Part shown: positions 43,499 through 55,269 of the stretch, in pieces
How positions within the stretch are numbered: position 1 is the first letter of the stretch
Layout of the letters: each line of letters begins with the position of its first letter
Origin: Lachnospiraceae bacterium G41
GTDB lineage: Bacteria > Bacillota > Clostridia > Lachnospirales > Lachnospiraceae
DNA length: 64,000 nucleotides
Direction of reading: 5' to 3'
Assembly (NCBI GenBank): GCA_900100245.1
Contig: FNEU01000010.1
Span: forward strand, 1 to 64,000
Made by a program: the position numbers and the translations under genes
The notes under the pieces: model-generated
Told to the model about the DNA's origin: nothing
Seen by the model: the letters and a program-made list of their open reading frames with translations, nothing else
The model's database searches: none

Positions 43499-44704
43499 AT
43501 GAAGAAAGCATTTACGGTTTTCGTTTCTTTGCTTGCCACAGTCAGTTTGTTTTTTGATATGTCACCTCTTTTGGTACATGCTACGCCGAGTTCACTGCTT
43601 CAGCAGATAGATCAGGCGGAAAAGCAAAAACAGGCGATAGAAGAAGAAAAACAGGCTGCTCAGGGCGAGAAGGACGAAAAGAAAAACGAATTAAATCAAT
43701 TGCAGTACCAACAAGGCGCACTAAAAGCCCAGTTGGATTCTTTTAATGCGAATCTTGCTGAAGAAAACCGCAAATACGAGGAAATCTGCAATAAGATTGA
43801 TGTTAAAAAAGAAGAGATAGAAGTCAAAAAGCAGGAACTGGCTGATGCAAAGGCTACTGAAGAAGAGCAGTACGAAACCATGAAGAAGCGTCTTCAGTAC
43901 ATCTACGAACAGCCTGACGATATGTATCTTGACATGATTTTATCGAGTAAGGATTTTGCAACATTTCTAAATATCGCTGATTATATTTTTATGATTTCGG
44001 AATATGACAACGATATGCTCGCGGATTACAAGCAGACCACATTGGATGTGGCGGCAATGGAAGCCGAACTTGAAGAAGAGCTTGCAGGGCTTGAAACTCT
44101 TGAAGAGCAAAGCAGGGAAGAGCAGGGCAGAATCACAGATCTTATCAATACAACCAATGATTTCGTGAACCAGTATTCGGCGCAGATAAGCGATACGAAT
44201 AACGAGCTCGCGGAGATTGAAAGAGAGATAGCCGAAAAGGAAGCGCAGATAAAAGCTCAGGAAGAAGATATTGAGGCTTTAAAGAAGCAGTATGAGGAAG
44301 AATTAAGACTCTCGCAGCTTGCAGCTCAGTCTGCTAAAAGAGATATTTCCGAAGTATCCTTCGCTGATAACGACAGATATCTTCTGGCAAACCTCATTTA
44401 CTGTGAGGCCGGCGGTGAACCGTACGAAGGGCAGCTCGCCGTAGGTGCCGTAGTACTTAACCGAGTAATGTCAAGCCGCTATCCCGACACGGTGTATGGT
44501 GTTATCTATCAAAAGAGTCAGTTCTCACCCGCATCAAGCGGAAGACTTGACCTTGCGCTGGCACAGAATCTTGCCACGCCATCCTGCTATCAGGCAGCGG
44601 ACGAGGCAATGGCGGGAAATACCAATGTCGGCAACTGCGTATACTTCAGAACACCGGTACCCGGACTAAACGGTACACAGATTGGGAATCACATATTTTA
44701 CTAA
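43499..44704 (+). CDS. Secreted coiled-coil protein with SleB-type cell-wall hydrolase domain
   Basis: This 401-residue protein has an N-terminal signal peptide (about 1-28) and a long Glu/Gln/Lys coiled coil in two blocks (about 32-125 and 175-275), as in PcsB/EnvC-like proteins. A C-terminal SleB/Hydrolase_2 domain (about 290-401) begins [16 protein letters not shown]; its catalytic Glu lies in YCEAGGE. SleB domains are lytic transglycosylases acting on peptidoglycan. Here the coiled coil suggests regulated use at the septum, rather than a spore-germination role. It is the last gene before a terminator. Confidence 0.88.
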   Translation: MKKAFTVFVSLLATVSLFFDMSPLLVHATPSSLLQQIDQAEKQKQAIEEEKQAAQGEKDEKKNELNQLQYQQGALKAQLDSFNANLAEENRKYEEICNKIDVKKEEIEVKKQELADAKATEEEQYETMKKRLQYIYEQPDDMYLDMILSSKDFATFLNIADYIFMISEYDNDMLADYKQTTLDVAAMEAELEEELAGLETLEEQSREEQGRITDLINTTNDFVNQYSAQISDTNNELAEIEREIAEKEAQIKAQEEDIEALKKQYEEELRLSQLAAQSAKRDISEVSFADNDRYLLANLIYCEAGGEPYEGQLAVGAVVLNRVMSSRYPDTVYGVIYQKSQFSPASSGRLDLALAQNLATPSCYQAADEAMAGNTNVGNCVYFRTPVPGLNGTQIGNHIFY

Positions 44705-44731
44705 AAAAGGAAGCTGGTAGCTTCCTTTTTT
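44703..44731. terminator. Bidirectional intrinsic terminator
   Basis: A 13-bp perfect stem (44703-44715 with 44719-44731) carries A6 and T6 ends and a 3-nt loop. It lies between the convergent sleB-like and DUF402 genes and overlaps their ends. Confidence 0.85.
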
Positions 44732-45213
44732 CATTCGTCGATATATGAATCAAGCATTTCTGTGTATTTTTTGAAACTACCTGAATATGCGGCCTTTAGG
44801 AGCTTGTCCGCCCGAATAAGTGCTTTATGCAACAGTTCGTCGTCTATAAGACCTTTCTCATGAGCTTCTGCAAGCTCGTCCATATCTAAAAGATGTATCT
44901 CGCCGTCCGCGTTCACCGTGATGTCCAACAGCAAATCAAGCGTAGTAACGGAGTTTTCTTCCTTGTCAAAATAAAACTCAACGATGTCGCAGTACCATTT
45001 GTGCAACGAACCGTCTTTCTTTAAAAATTTGCTGATTTTGAAGCCTTCATCGGGAAGATACAGCGAATAGCCGTGATCGATGTCTTTTCGGGGATTGATT
45101 GTATTCCATTTTGTGACCATGACGTGTTCATCCGCAAAAAGCACCGTATCCCCTTTCAAAGGGATATTTTCAAACGGAATAAGCCTTTTACGATAGAAAA
45201 CCAGGTCTGGCAT
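44731..45213 (-). CDS. DUF402 family protein
   Basis: This protein of about 160 residues has a DUF402 core (about 20-120) with the motifs KWNTINPR, GYSLYLPDEGF and DLLLDITVNADGEIHLLDMDEL. Characterised DUF402 members are nucleoside tri-/diphosphate phosphatases that use acidic residues of this kind, but many relatives are untested. The ATG at 45213, behind GGGGGAAA, is chosen over the upstream in-frame ATG at 45249. It is a single gene, convergent with the sleB-like gene and divergent from the ATP synthase operon. Confidence 0.8.
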   Translation of the reverse strand: MPDLVFYRKRLIPFENIPLKGDTVLFADEHVMVTKWNTINPRKDIDHGYSLYLPDEGFKISKFLKKDGSLHKWYCDIVEFYFDKEENSVTTLDLLLDITVNADGEIHLLDMDELAEAHEKGLIDDELLHKALIRADKLLKAAYSGSFKKYTEMLDSYIDE

Positions 45214-45367
45214 ACGTTTTCCCCCATATATTGTGAATCTTAGAAACAAACAATACTATATCTTTAGATATTACACATAAAAATATGAAAAGTCAATTGC
45301 AAACACGAAATCTTGAAAAAGTAGTAAAAAAGTCTTAAAAACCCTTATTTTTTAAACGATTTTTTTA

Positions 45368-45396
45368 TAGACAAAGACTTAAAAAAATAATATAAT
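45368..45396 (+). promoter_or_regulatory. Promoter of the ATP synthase operon
   Basis: TAGACA (45368-45373), a 17-bp spacer and TATAAT (45391-45396), 39 nt before the first GTG start. Confidence 0.85.
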
Positions 45397-45435
45397 TTTG
45401 GTATGTGTGCGATAGAAGTTTAAAGAGGTATAGCT

Positions 45436-45648
45436 GTGCCAAAGATTGTTAAAATACTCTCTTTTATTTCCCAGTTTACGCTGATTATGCTTATACCTAC
45501 TATAGGCTGCTTTTTTCTGGGTTATTATCTGGATAAGAAATTCGGTACATCATTCCTTGTAATAATATTCTTTTTCTTGGGAGCTGCCGGCGGAATGACC
45601 GGTGTTTACAAGCTCGTCAAGAATACATTTAAGGATAACGACGAATGA
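45436..45648 (+). CDS. AtpZ/AtpI-family small membrane protein
   Basis: This 70-residue protein starts with GTG behind AAAGAGG. It has two membrane segments (about 10-30 and 38-60) around the motif GYYLDKKFGT, typical of the AtpZ family that precedes AtpI in atp operons. These proteins are linked to Mg2+ supply or Fo assembly. Its stop overlaps the next start (ATGA). Confidence 0.85.
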   Translation: MPKIVKILSFISQFTLIMLIPTIGCFFLGYYLDKKFGTSFLVIIFFFLGAAGGMTGVYKLVKNTFKDNDE

Positions 45649-46103
45649 ATTATTTCAAACAGACGTTAAGGGAACTTCAGATTGGCGTTATTATTCTCGG
45701 CATCCTGAATATTTTAATCGGTATGTGGTTTCCTAAAAATATGCTTGCCTATGTGCTGGGCGGACTTCTCGGAACGGTAACAGCGTTAGTTATGACCGAC
45801 AATATGGCCAGAGCTATTGCAAGGGCGGTATCCGATGAGAAAAGAGCTTCGGCACGCATCAGACTGGCATTTTTCCTAAGATATGCGATAGCAGTCGTTG
45901 TTATGATTGTTGCGTGCGTATCTCCCTACACCAATCCGATTGCGACTTTTATCGGAATATTCTCAATAAAATTTGCGACGTATTTAACGCCGCTTATCCA
46001 TAAAATCAATCTTAAAATAAATCCGAATTCTCTGGAGACAGACGGCTCCGAGGAGGCGGAGGAGGAAAATAATGACTCCGAATCTGTTGTTGGCGGGCGC
46101 TGA
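45645..46103 (+). CDS. atpI: ATP synthase subunit I-like protein
   Basis: This 152-residue protein has four membrane segments (about 12-28, 32-52, 75-100 and 102-122) and a charged, acidic C-terminus, in the position and layout of AtpI, the chaperone that helps assemble the c-ring. Sequence conservation in this family is low, so the call leans on context. It overlaps the upstream gene by 4 nt and atpB by 32 nt. Confidence 0.8.
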   Translation: MNYFKQTLRELQIGVIILGILNILIGMWFPKNMLAYVLGGLLGTVTALVMTDNMARAIARAVSDEKRASARIRLAFFLRYAIAVVVMIVACVSPYTNPIATFIGIFSIKFATYLTPLIHKINLKINPNSLETDGSEEAEEENNDSESVVGGR

Positions 46104-46869
46104 CGGCGTCGATTTTATGATCCATGGTGTATTTAAATACAACTTCCTGGGTCATGAGGTATGGATTACAACTTCACATGTTTGCTTACTCATTGTAGTG
46201 GTTTGCCTGTTAATTTTCTTTTTTATAGGCGGACAGGTGTTTAAACACGCCAAGGCCATTCCCGGAACTTTCCAGTGCATACTTGAGTTTGTCGTAGAAT
46301 TTTTGGACGGCATTACGGAAGGTGCGATGGGCAAAAAGGGCAGGGGCTTTAGAAACTACATCGGTACTTTATTCCTGTTTATTCTTTTTTCCAATATATC
46401 GGGACTTTTGGGATTAAGACCTCCCACAGCCGACTACGGCGTCACACTTCCTTTGGGTCTTATCACATTCACACTTGTCAGAATAAACGAAGTCAGATTT
46501 AACAGCCTATGGGCTATTTGGAAAGACAAATGTTCACCGCTTCCCTGGTGGTTCCCTCTGTGGCTTCCAATTAACGTAATCGGTGACGTAGCGGTTCCTA
46601 TTTCGCTTTCGCTTCGTCTTTTCGCAAATATCCTTTCAGGTACCGTTATGATGGCACTTGTATACGGACTTTTATCAAAGTTTGCATACGGCTGGCCCGC
46701 AGCACTTCATGTATACTTCGATCTTTTCTCGGGTGCTATCCAGACATACGTATTCTGTATGCTGACGGTAACATATATAGGCAGTGCAATCGGCGATGCC
46801 GAAGAGCCGTTGCTTAAAAAGGTTTTAAAAAAGGTTTTCACAAAACAGGAAACAACTCAAACGAACTAA
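46072..46869 (+). CDS. atpB: ATP synthase Fo subunit a
   Basis: This 265-residue integral membrane protein has about six segments. It forms the ion half-channels against the c-ring. The essential arginine is Arg182 in SLRLFANILSG. The start overlaps atpI by 32 nt, behind GGAGGCGGAGG, which points to translational coupling. Since the c subunit carries a Na+-type site, this channel probably conducts Na+. Confidence 0.95.
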   Translation: MTPNLLLAGADGVDFMIHGVFKYNFLGHEVWITTSHVCLLIVVVCLLIFFFIGGQVFKHAKAIPGTFQCILEFVVEFLDGITEGAMGKKGRGFRNYIGTLFLFILFSNISGLLGLRPPTADYGVTLPLGLITFTLVRINEVRFNSLWAIWKDKCSPLPWWFPLWLPINVIGDVAVPISLSLRLFANILSGTVMMALVYGLLSKFAYGWPAALHVYFDLFSGAIQTYVFCMLTVTYIGSAIGDAEEPLLKKVLKKVFTKQETTQTN

Positions 46870-47166
<297 letters not shown>

Positions 47167-47205
47167 TTAATCGTAAAAGAAATTTAAAGGAGGCAGGGCT
47201 TAATT

Positions 47206-47727
47206 ATGAGCAGACTATTCAACCTGGATTTTCAGCTTCTGCATGATTCCCTCCTGACGCTTATCGCCGTATTTGTTCTTTTCCTCGGCGGTTCGTTCTT
47301 CTTTTTCAATCCTGCGAGAAAATTCCTTGAAAAGAGAAAACAGGGAATTGCGGATGATATTGAAGCGGCCAAAAAAGAAAAAGAAGAGGCAGAGCGTCTC
47401 AAGACTGAATATGAAGATAAACTGAAAAACGTTGATGCCGAAGTCGAAGGCATTCTCTCCGATGCGAGACAGAGAGCCTTGGCTAATGAGAACAGAATAG
47501 TTGCCGATGCACGTGAAGAAGCGGGCAAGATTATCGACAATGCCCATCGTGAAGCAAACCTTGAGAAACTTAAAGTGGCTGACGAAGTCAAGGAAGAAGT
47601 TATTAATGTTGCCGGCGCAATGGCCGGAAAGATTGTTGCTTCTACCATGAGTGAAGCCGAACAGAGACGTTTACTCGATGAAACCTTAAAGGGAATAGGT
47701 GAGGATACATGGCTAAATCAGCAGTAA
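47206..47727 (+). CDS. atpF: ATP synthase Fo subunit b
   Basis: This 173-residue protein has one N-terminal membrane segment (about 15-35) and then a long charged coiled coil (about 45-140), the stator stalk. The AAAGGAGG site upstream supports the ATG. Its 3' end overlaps atpH by 19 nt. Confidence 0.93.
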   Translation: MSRLFNLDFQLLHDSLLTLIAVFVLFLGGSFFFFNPARKFLEKRKQGIADDIEAAKKEKEEAERLKTEYEDKLKNVDAEVEGILSDARQRALANENRIVADAREEAGKIIDNAHREANLEKLKVADEVKEEVINVAGAMAGKIVASTMSEAEQRRLLDETLKGIGEDTWLNQQ

Positions 47728-48254
47728 CAACTTACGGCGATGCTTTATTTCAGATTGCATGCGAATCCTCTTCGTGCATTGAAATGCTTGAGGAAGTTAA
47801 GGAACTGAAGAATGTTGTTGATGCCAACCCCGAGTTAAAGGATTTGATGTTAAATCCCAGATTTTCCAAGGAAGAACATCTGGAAATTCTCGGCAAAGTA
47901 TTCAAAGGCAAAATCGACGAAAGACTTTATTCGTTTCTTGAACTTATCACGATTAAAGGCAGATACGGATATCTTGACGAAATACTTGATTATTTTATTC
48001 TTCGCGTCAAGGAACATCTGCATATCGGACAGGCAAAGGTAACAAGCGCGATCGCAATCGACAACGAGATGAAGGAGCGCATAAAAGATAAACTTTTATC
48101 AACCACAGATTACAAGGAGATTGAAATCGAATACGAAACAGATCCTTTGTTAATCGGCGGAATGGTAATCAGAATAAAAGACAGAATTGTGGATAATTCC
48201 GTAAAAACGAAGCTTGAAAACATTACCAGGGATTTACACAAAATTCAAATCTAA
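47709..48254 (+). CDS. atpH: ATP synthase F1 subunit delta
   Basis: This 181-residue OSCP/delta subunit links the b-stalk to the top of F1. The N-terminal helical domain (YGDALFQIACES) and the C-terminal signature (about 145-178, LIGGMVIRIKDRIVDNSVKTKL) are both present. It begins inside atpF (19-nt overlap). Confidence 0.93.
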   Translation: MAKSAVTTYGDALFQIACESSSCIEMLEEVKELKNVVDANPELKDLMLNPRFSKEEHLEILGKVFKGKIDERLYSFLELITIKGRYGYLDEILDYFILRVKEHLHIGQAKVTSAIAIDNEMKERIKDKLLSTTDYKEIEIEYETDPLLIGGMVIRIKDRIVDNSVKTKLENITRDLHKIQI

Positions 48255-48273
48255 AGAAAGGGATTGAAGATCC

Positions 48274-49779
48274 ATGAATTTAAAACCGGAAGAAATAAGT
48301 TCTGTGATTAAGGATCAGATTAAAAGATACTCTGACCGAATGGAAGTATCCAATGTCGGAACGGTAATTCAGGTTGCGGACGGTATCGCACGTATTCACG
48401 GTCTTGAAACCGCCATGCAGGGCGAACTTCTTGAATTCCCCGGCGAAGTATACGGCATGGTAATGAACCTCGAAGAGGATAATGTAGGTGCCGTTCTTTT
48501 AGGAAACCAGAAGAATATCAACGAAGGCGACATTGTAAAGACCACCGGACGAGTAGTAGAAGTTCCCGTAGGCGATGCGTTGACCGGCAGAGTCGTTAAT
48601 GCTCTCGGACAGCCTATCGACGGCAAAGGACCCATCAATACGGATAAGTATCGTCAGATCGAAAGAGTTGCCAGCGGCGTTATCACAAGAAAATCCGTTG
48701 ATACACCCCTTCAGACCGGTATCAAGGCTATCGACTCGATGGTACCCATCGGAAGAGGACAGCGTGAACTTATTATCGGCGACCGTCAGACAGGTAAGAC
48801 TGCGATTGCCATAGATACGATTATCAATCAGAAGGGACAGGGCGTTAAATGTATTTACGTTGCCATCGGTCAGAAAGCTTCTACCGTTGCCAACATTGTT
48901 AAGACGCTCGAAGAGTTTGGCGCAATGGCATATACAACCGTTGTTGCATCAACTGCATCCGAACTTGCTCCCTTACAGTATATAGCTCCGTACGCAGGAT
49001 GTGCCATCGGAGAAGAATGGATGGAAAAAGGAGAAGACGTTCTCGTTATCTATGATGACTTAAGTAAGCATGCTACAGCATACCGTACACTCTCCTTACT
49101 TCTTCGTAGACCGCCCGGAAGAGAAGCGTACCCCGGCGACGTATTCTACTTACACTCAAGACTTCTTGAAAGAGCAGCCAGAATGAGCGAAGAATACGGC
49201 GGAGGTTCCCTCACGGCACTTCCCATTATCGAGACACAGGCAGGCGACGTTTCGGCATACATTCCGACCAACGTTATTTCAATTACCGACGGTCAGATTT
49301 ATCTTGAAACCGAAATGTTCAACGCAGGTTTCCGTCCCGCAGTTAATGCAGGTCTTTCGGTATCCCGTGTCGGCGGTGCGGCTCAGATTAAAGCTATGAA
49401 AAAGATTGCGGCTCCTATCCGTGTGGAATTAGCACAGTACAGAGAGCTTGCTGCATTTGCACAGTTCGGTTCCGAACTTGATGCGGATACAAAAGAAAAA
49501 CTTGCTCAGGGTGAAAGAATCAAAGAGATCTTAAAGCAGCCTCAGTACAAGCCCATGCCTGTTGAATATCAGGTAATCATTATTTATGCGGCTACAAAGA
49601 AACTGCTTCTTGATGTTGCTGTATCTGACATCACAAGATTTGAAGACGAACTCTTTGAATTCATCAAGACAAAATATCCCGAAGTTCCCGAAAGCATCAA
49701 AGAAGCCAAGGAAATTACGGAAGAAAACGAACAGAAGCTCCTTAAGGCTATTGAGGACTTCAAAGCTGATTTTAAATAA
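48274..49779 (+). CDS. atpA: ATP synthase F1 subunit alpha
   Basis: This 501-residue protein is the non-catalytic nucleotide-binding subunit of the F1 hexamer. The P-loop GDRQTGKT is at 169-176. The signature [17 protein letters not shown] (about 351-367) and the arginine finger region are intact. Length is standard. It is co-transcribed with atpG, atpD and atpC. Confidence 0.97.
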   Translation: MNLKPEEISSVIKDQIKRYSDRMEVSNVGTVIQVADGIARIHGLETAMQGELLEFPGEVYGMVMNLEEDNVGAVLLGNQKNINEGDIVKTTGRVVEVPVGDALTGRVVNALGQPIDGKGPINTDKYRQIERVASGVITRKSVDTPLQTGIKAIDSMVPIGRGQRELIIGDRQTGKTAIAIDTIINQKGQGVKCIYVAIGQKASTVANIVKTLEEFGAMAYTTVVASTASELAPLQYIAPYAGCAIGEEWMEKGEDVLVIYDDLSKHATAYRTLSLLLRRPPGREAYPGDVFYLHSRLLERAARMSEEYGGGSLTALPIIETQAGDVSAYIPTNVISITDGQIYLETEMFNAGFRPAVNAGLSVSRVGGAAQIKAMKKIAAPIRVELAQYRELAAFAQFGSELDADTKEKLAQGERIKEILKQPQYKPMPVEYQVIIIYAATKKLLLDVAVSDITRFEDELFEFIKTKYPEVPESIKEAKEITEENEQKLLKAIEDFKADFK

Positions 49780-49805
49780 ACCTTATTAGGTAAAGGAAGA
49801 CGCAT

Positions 49806-50678
49806 ATGGCTTCAATGAGAGACATAAAGCGCAGAAGAGAGAGTGTTACAAGCACTCAGCAGATTACCAAGGCTATGAAACTTGTATCCACGGTAAAACT
49901 TCAGCGTGCAAAGGGCAGAGCCATTAAATCCAAATATTATTTCAGAGCCATGTACAATACCGTTACCGAGCTCTTATCCGATTCGGCCAATGTCGACACA
50001 CCTTACGTAAAGGTAAGCGAATGTGACAGAAAGGCAGTACTGGTAATCACCTCCAACAGAGGTCTTGCCGGCGGATACAACTCGAACATTGTCAAGCTCA
50101 TTACAAACGGTGATTTTGACAAGGATAAAACGGATATTTACATCATCGGCCGAAAGGGCAGAGAACTTCTTGAGAGAAAAGGATACTATATCAGGAAGGA
50201 TTATTCCGAGCTCGCCGAAGGTTTTGAATATGCCGATGCCATCAAAGTCTGCAACAAGCTCTTAAAAGAATTTGATGAAAAGAAAATCGGTGAGATTTAT
50301 CTGGCATATACCAATTTCAAAAATACGGTAAGCCACGAGCCTACGCTTTTAAAACTGCTTCCGATTATTCCGGGAGAGATTTACGGTTCCGATGAAGAAG
50401 ACGATCCTAACGACAAGCTTCTTTTAATGAACTTCGAAATCCCCGATGAAGAAGCACTCAAATACATCGTACCCAAGTATCTTACTTCACTTATTCACGG
50501 CGCACTGATTGAGGCCGTAGCCAGTGAAAACGGTGCGAGAATGCAGGCAATGGACAATGCCACAAACAATGCGGAAGAGATGATAGACAAACTTACTCTT
50601 CAGTACAACCGTGCAAGACAGGGAAGCATCACTCAGGAGCTGACCGAGATTATTGCCGGTGCGGAAGCTATTTCATAA
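49806..50678 (+). CDS. atpG: ATP synthase F1 subunit gamma
   Basis: This 290-residue protein is the central rotating shaft. It has the N-terminal coiled coil (MRDIKRRRESVTSTQQITKAMKLV), the Rossmann-like middle (SNRGLAGGYNSN) and the conserved C-terminal helix with the ITQELTEIIAGAEA motif. It lies 26 nt after atpA. Confidence 0.96.
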   Translation: MASMRDIKRRRESVTSTQQITKAMKLVSTVKLQRAKGRAIKSKYYFRAMYNTVTELLSDSANVDTPYVKVSECDRKAVLVITSNRGLAGGYNSNIVKLITNGDFDKDKTDIYIIGRKGRELLERKGYYIRKDYSELAEGFEYADAIKVCNKLLKEFDEKKIGEIYLAYTNFKNTVSHEPTLLKLLPIIPGEIYGSDEEDDPNDKLLLMNFEIPDEEALKYIVPKYLTSLIHGALIEAVASENGARMQAMDNATNNAEEMIDKLTLQYNRARQGSITQELTEIIAGAEAIS

Positions 50679-50687
50679 AACAATTAA

Positions 50688-52094
<1,407 letters not shown>

Positions 52095-52110
52095 ACGGAG
52101 TTTTTTATAG

Positions 52111-52518
52111 ATGGAAGATTCAAATCTTTTCGATGTTAAAATAATAACCCCGGAGAGACTGTTTTATGAGGGAAAAGCATCAATGCTTGAATTCAATACC
52201 ACCGAAGGAGAAATCGGCGTATTGAAAAATCACATTCCGATGACCGTCATCATAGAACCGGGCATACTTACGATTACGGAAGAAGAACATCCGAAGAATG
52301 CTGCTTTGCATGCAGGATTTGCGGTTATCAATCCCGATTCGGTTATTATCCTTGCGGAAATAATCGAGTGGCCTTCCGAAATAGATGAAAACCGTGCGCA
52401 GGAAGCTTTCAAGAGAGCGCAGGAAAGACTGGCGGCAAAGGATCCCGACACGGATCTCGATAGGGCTGCTGTTGCGTTAAAGAAAGCGATATGCAGGATT
52501 AATTCAGTTAAGGAATAA
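52111..52518 (+). CDS. atpC: ATP synthase F1 subunit epsilon
   Basis: This 135-residue protein has the N-terminal beta-sandwich (about 5-85, with EFNTTEGEIGVLKNHIP) and the C-terminal helical hairpin rich in Ala/Glu/Arg (about 92-135), which can inhibit ATP hydrolysis. It is the last atp gene, 16 nt after atpD. No strong terminator follows, so some read-through into the next gene is possible. Confidence 0.93.
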   Translation: MEDSNLFDVKIITPERLFYEGKASMLEFNTTEGEIGVLKNHIPMTVIIEPGILTITEEEHPKNAALHAGFAVINPDSVIILAEIIEWPSEIDENRAQEAFKRAQERLAAKDPDTDLDRAAVALKKAICRINSVKE

Positions 52519-52573
52519 TTATTATTTGGGTCTGTGACGAAAGTTGCAGACCTTTCGCATATAACGGGTATTG

Positions 52574-55198
52574 ATGAGAAGAAAGAAAGACAGGGCAAAC
52601 GAATTTAATAGTATTAAACACGTTGACCTCCAGGAAAACGGCTCAAGAGATAATCCCATAAAAAGATTTCTTTTGACAAAGATGTGGAAATACGTGATTA
52701 TTGCTGCGTGGTTTGTAGCTTCGCTGTTCTTTTTCGGATATCTTCTAAACCGCGGAAATACCGACCTTACCAAGGAAATGGCACCCGCGACTTTGCCTGT
52801 TATCTGCGTAAGACAAAACGGTCATGATTTTAACAGAATGTTCGGATATACCACGGAAATGGATTATTCCGTTATCCGTGACGGCATAACTCCTTTGGAA
52901 AGCGGCAGAAAACTGAATGTACGTGTATATAAAATGGGAGAGAAGATAAACAATATCTCCTATGAACTTAGAAGCATTGACAAGGAAAGATTTGTTGAAG
53001 AGGGCGATGCAACAACTTACACGCAGACTTCGGAATATATGGATCTTTCTTTTACGTTCAAAGACATTATCTCCGAAAAAACGGATTATTCGCTTAAGAT
53101 AATCCTTACTCTGGAAAACGACAGAAAAGCATATTATTATGCGAGAATATTTGAGGATGACAGTTTAAACTTCTCCGAGAAACTCGATTACGTTTATTAT
53201 TTCAACGACTGCACGTTTGACAAGGAAACCGCACAGGATGAAATCGGCAAGTACATGGAAAGCAATTCCTCGGGAGACAATACCAATTTCTCACATGTGG
53301 ATATCCACAGTTCTATGGATCAGGTTACCTGGGGAAATCTTGATGTTAAAAGAGTCGATGAGCCTGTCTGCACGGTCGGAGAAATAGATTCTAAAAACGC
53401 ACTTATGAAACTTGAATATACGGTTTCTGCGTTAACGGGCGAAGAGGAAAGACTTTATGCTGTTACCGAATATTACAGATTTATCAAAGGGTCTGACAGA
53501 ATGTATCTTTTATCCTTTGACAGATACATGAATACGATTCTTTTTGCCGACAAGGGTGTAGTATATAACGACACTTTAATGCTTGGAATCATGCCTGACG
53601 AATTTGAGCATGCAGAAAGCGAGGACGGCAATACATATGCATTTGTAAACAACAAATCGCTCTTTGTCGTTAACTCCGCACAGAATACTTTCGGTACGGC
53701 ATATTCTTTTTATGACAAGGATAACTGTGACGCCAGATGCATCAATCCCGAGCATGACATAAAGATTCTTCGTATCGATGAATCGGGCAACGTATATTTC
53801 TATGTGTACGGATATTTTAACCGTGGAGATTACGAAGGCAAATGCGGCATTCATCTCTTTGAATACAACTCCAAAACAAATGTGGTTGAAGAGAAGATTT
53901 TTATCGAATGCGACAAGCCTTACGAAATACTCAAAAACGAAATAGGAAAACTCGCATATGCGAATAATATGAACGAGTTTTATTTCTTTTATGATCAGAA
54001 AATCCACAAGGTAAATATCGAAGAACAGACTGAGGAGATAATCGTAAAAGATTTGAAAAACGAATATTTATTCGTGTCACCCTCGTGCAAAAACTGTGCA
54101 TGGATTTCAAAAGAAGATGCGATAGGAATCGATCAGATAACCTTCCTTGATATGGAACGTTCCAAGACCTATGATATTAAAGCAAAGGCCGGAGAACATA
54201 TAAAGCCGATGGGATTTATGGGCGAGGATTTGATATACGGCGATGCAAAAAATGCCGATATCACAGAGAACGTCTTCAGGGAAAAGATTGTTCCTATGTA
54301 TAAGCTTAATATCATCAACAGATACAGCGAGATTTTAAAAACTTATTCATATCCGGACATATATGTCTTAGGTTGCAAGATTAACGACAATCTTATCACG
54401 CTTACAAGAAACGAAAGAAACGAAGACGGAGAGCTTGTCAGTGCGCCACCCGACAGTATCGTTAATACTTTGATGGAAAAGACATATAAAAACAATTCCG
54501 AAGTCGTAATAACAGAAAATCTTAAAAAGATTGTCCAGGTTACTCTTAAAAAAGAGATGGATAATAAGAAGATTAAGTTTAAAACTCCGAAGACCGAAAT
54601 GTATGAGGGTCGAAGAGAACTCATTTTAACAGGCGATTCAACGGGTATTTATTATGTAATGAATTCTGATGAATGCGCAGGCATATTTACAGACATAAGT
54701 AATGCTGTAAAGTGCGCAAATGAGGGGTTTGGATGCGTTATTGACTCAAACGGTCATTATCTCTGGAAGAAGGAAGCATACAGCAAAACCAACCAGATTA
54801 TGAGAATAGACGGCATGACTGTCGCAGATGAGGAATCATCCTCGATGGAAGCCTGCCTTGAAAAGATTCTCGACTTTGAAGGTTTCTCTTTGGATGTCAA
54901 AAGCGATTTAAGAAGTAAGACCTACGAAGAAATAATTGAGAAAAATGTTCCGAACGCGAAGGGTATTGAACTTGTAAATTGTTCGCCGGAACTTATAAAA
55001 TATTATTTGAACAAAGATATTCCCGTTATCGCCGAAGCGGATAACAACACGGTGCTTATAATCGGTTACAGCGATTCGGTTTATGTCTGGGTAAATCCCG
55101 GCTCGGGAAATCTCATGAAGGTCGGCAGGGACGAAGCCGAGAACTTTTATGAGAATAACGGCAATGTATTCGTTACATATGTCAAATGGGACTCGTAA
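52574..55198 (+). CDS. Large single-pass membrane protein with degenerate C39-like domain
   Basis: This 874-residue protein has a basic cytosolic tail, one membrane segment (about 36-58) and an extracellular region of about 810 residues. Most of it is beta-rich and unrecognised, with a possible propeller in about 330-560. The last 130 residues resemble a C39-like papain-fold peptidase domain, ending in IIGYSDSVYVWVNPGSGN. The expected catalytic Cys aligns with Ser757 and the His with Asn825/Thr826, so activity is unlikely; this alignment is by eye. The ATG at 52574 is preferred to the TTG one codon before. No clear ribosome-binding site is visible. It may partly depend on read-through from atpC. 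Confidence 0.75.
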   Translation: MRRKKDRANEFNSIKHVDLQENGSRDNPIKRFLLTKMWKYVIIAAWFVASLFFFGYLLNRGNTDLTKEMAPATLPVICVRQNGHDFNRMFGYTTEMDYSVIRDGITPLESGRKLNVRVYKMGEKINNISYELRSIDKERFVEEGDATTYTQTSEYMDLSFTFKDIISEKTDYSLKIILTLENDRKAYYYARIFEDDSLNFSEKLDYVYYFNDCTFDKETAQDEIGKYMESNSSGDNTNFSHVDIHSSMDQVTWGNLDVKRVDEPVCTVGEIDSKNALMKLEYTVSALTGEEERLYAVTEYYRFIKGSDRMYLLSFDRYMNTILFADKGVVYNDTLMLGIMPDEFEHAESEDGNTYAFVNNKSLFVVNSAQNTFGTAYSFYDKDNCDARCINPEHDIKILRIDESGNVYFYVYGYFNRGDYEGKCGIHLFEYNSKTNVVEEKIFIECDKPYEILKNEIGKLAYANNMNEFYFFYDQKIHKVNIEEQTEEIIVKDLKNEYLFVSPSCKNCAWISKEDAIGIDQITFLDMERSKTYDIKAKAGEHIKPMGFMGEDLIYGDAKNADITENVFREKIVPMYKLNIINRYSEILKTYSYPDIYVLGCKINDNLITLTRNERNEDGELVSAPPDSIVNTLMEKTYKNNSEVVITENLKKIVQVTLKKEMDNKKIKFKTPKTEMYEGRRELILTGDSTGIYYVMNSDECAGIFTDISNAVKCANEGFGCVIDSNGHYLWKKEAYSKTNQIMRIDGMTVADEESSSMEACLEKILDFEGFSLDVKSDLRSKTYEEIIEKNVPNAKGIELVNCSPELIKYYLNKDIPVIAEADNNTVLIIGYSDSVYVWVNPGSGNLMKVGRDEAENFYENNGNVFVTYVKWDS

Positions 55199-55209
55199 AT
55201 AAAAACACC

Positions 55210-55238
55210 GGTGCCCGGCTCCGAAGGATGCCCGGCTC
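55210..55238. repeat. GTGCCYGGCTC motif, copy C
   Basis: GTGCCCGGCTCC and ATGCCCGGCTCC stand in tandem just after the preceding stop codon. They share the 11-mer with copies A, B and D. Confidence 0.65.
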
Positions 55239-55269
55239 CGAAATAAAATAATAAACGGAGAAAAAGAAA

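Noticed and set aside
52519-52573. Weak GGTCTG/CAGACC hairpin after atpC as a terminator
   Set aside because: Only 6-7 bp, a large loop and no T-tract.
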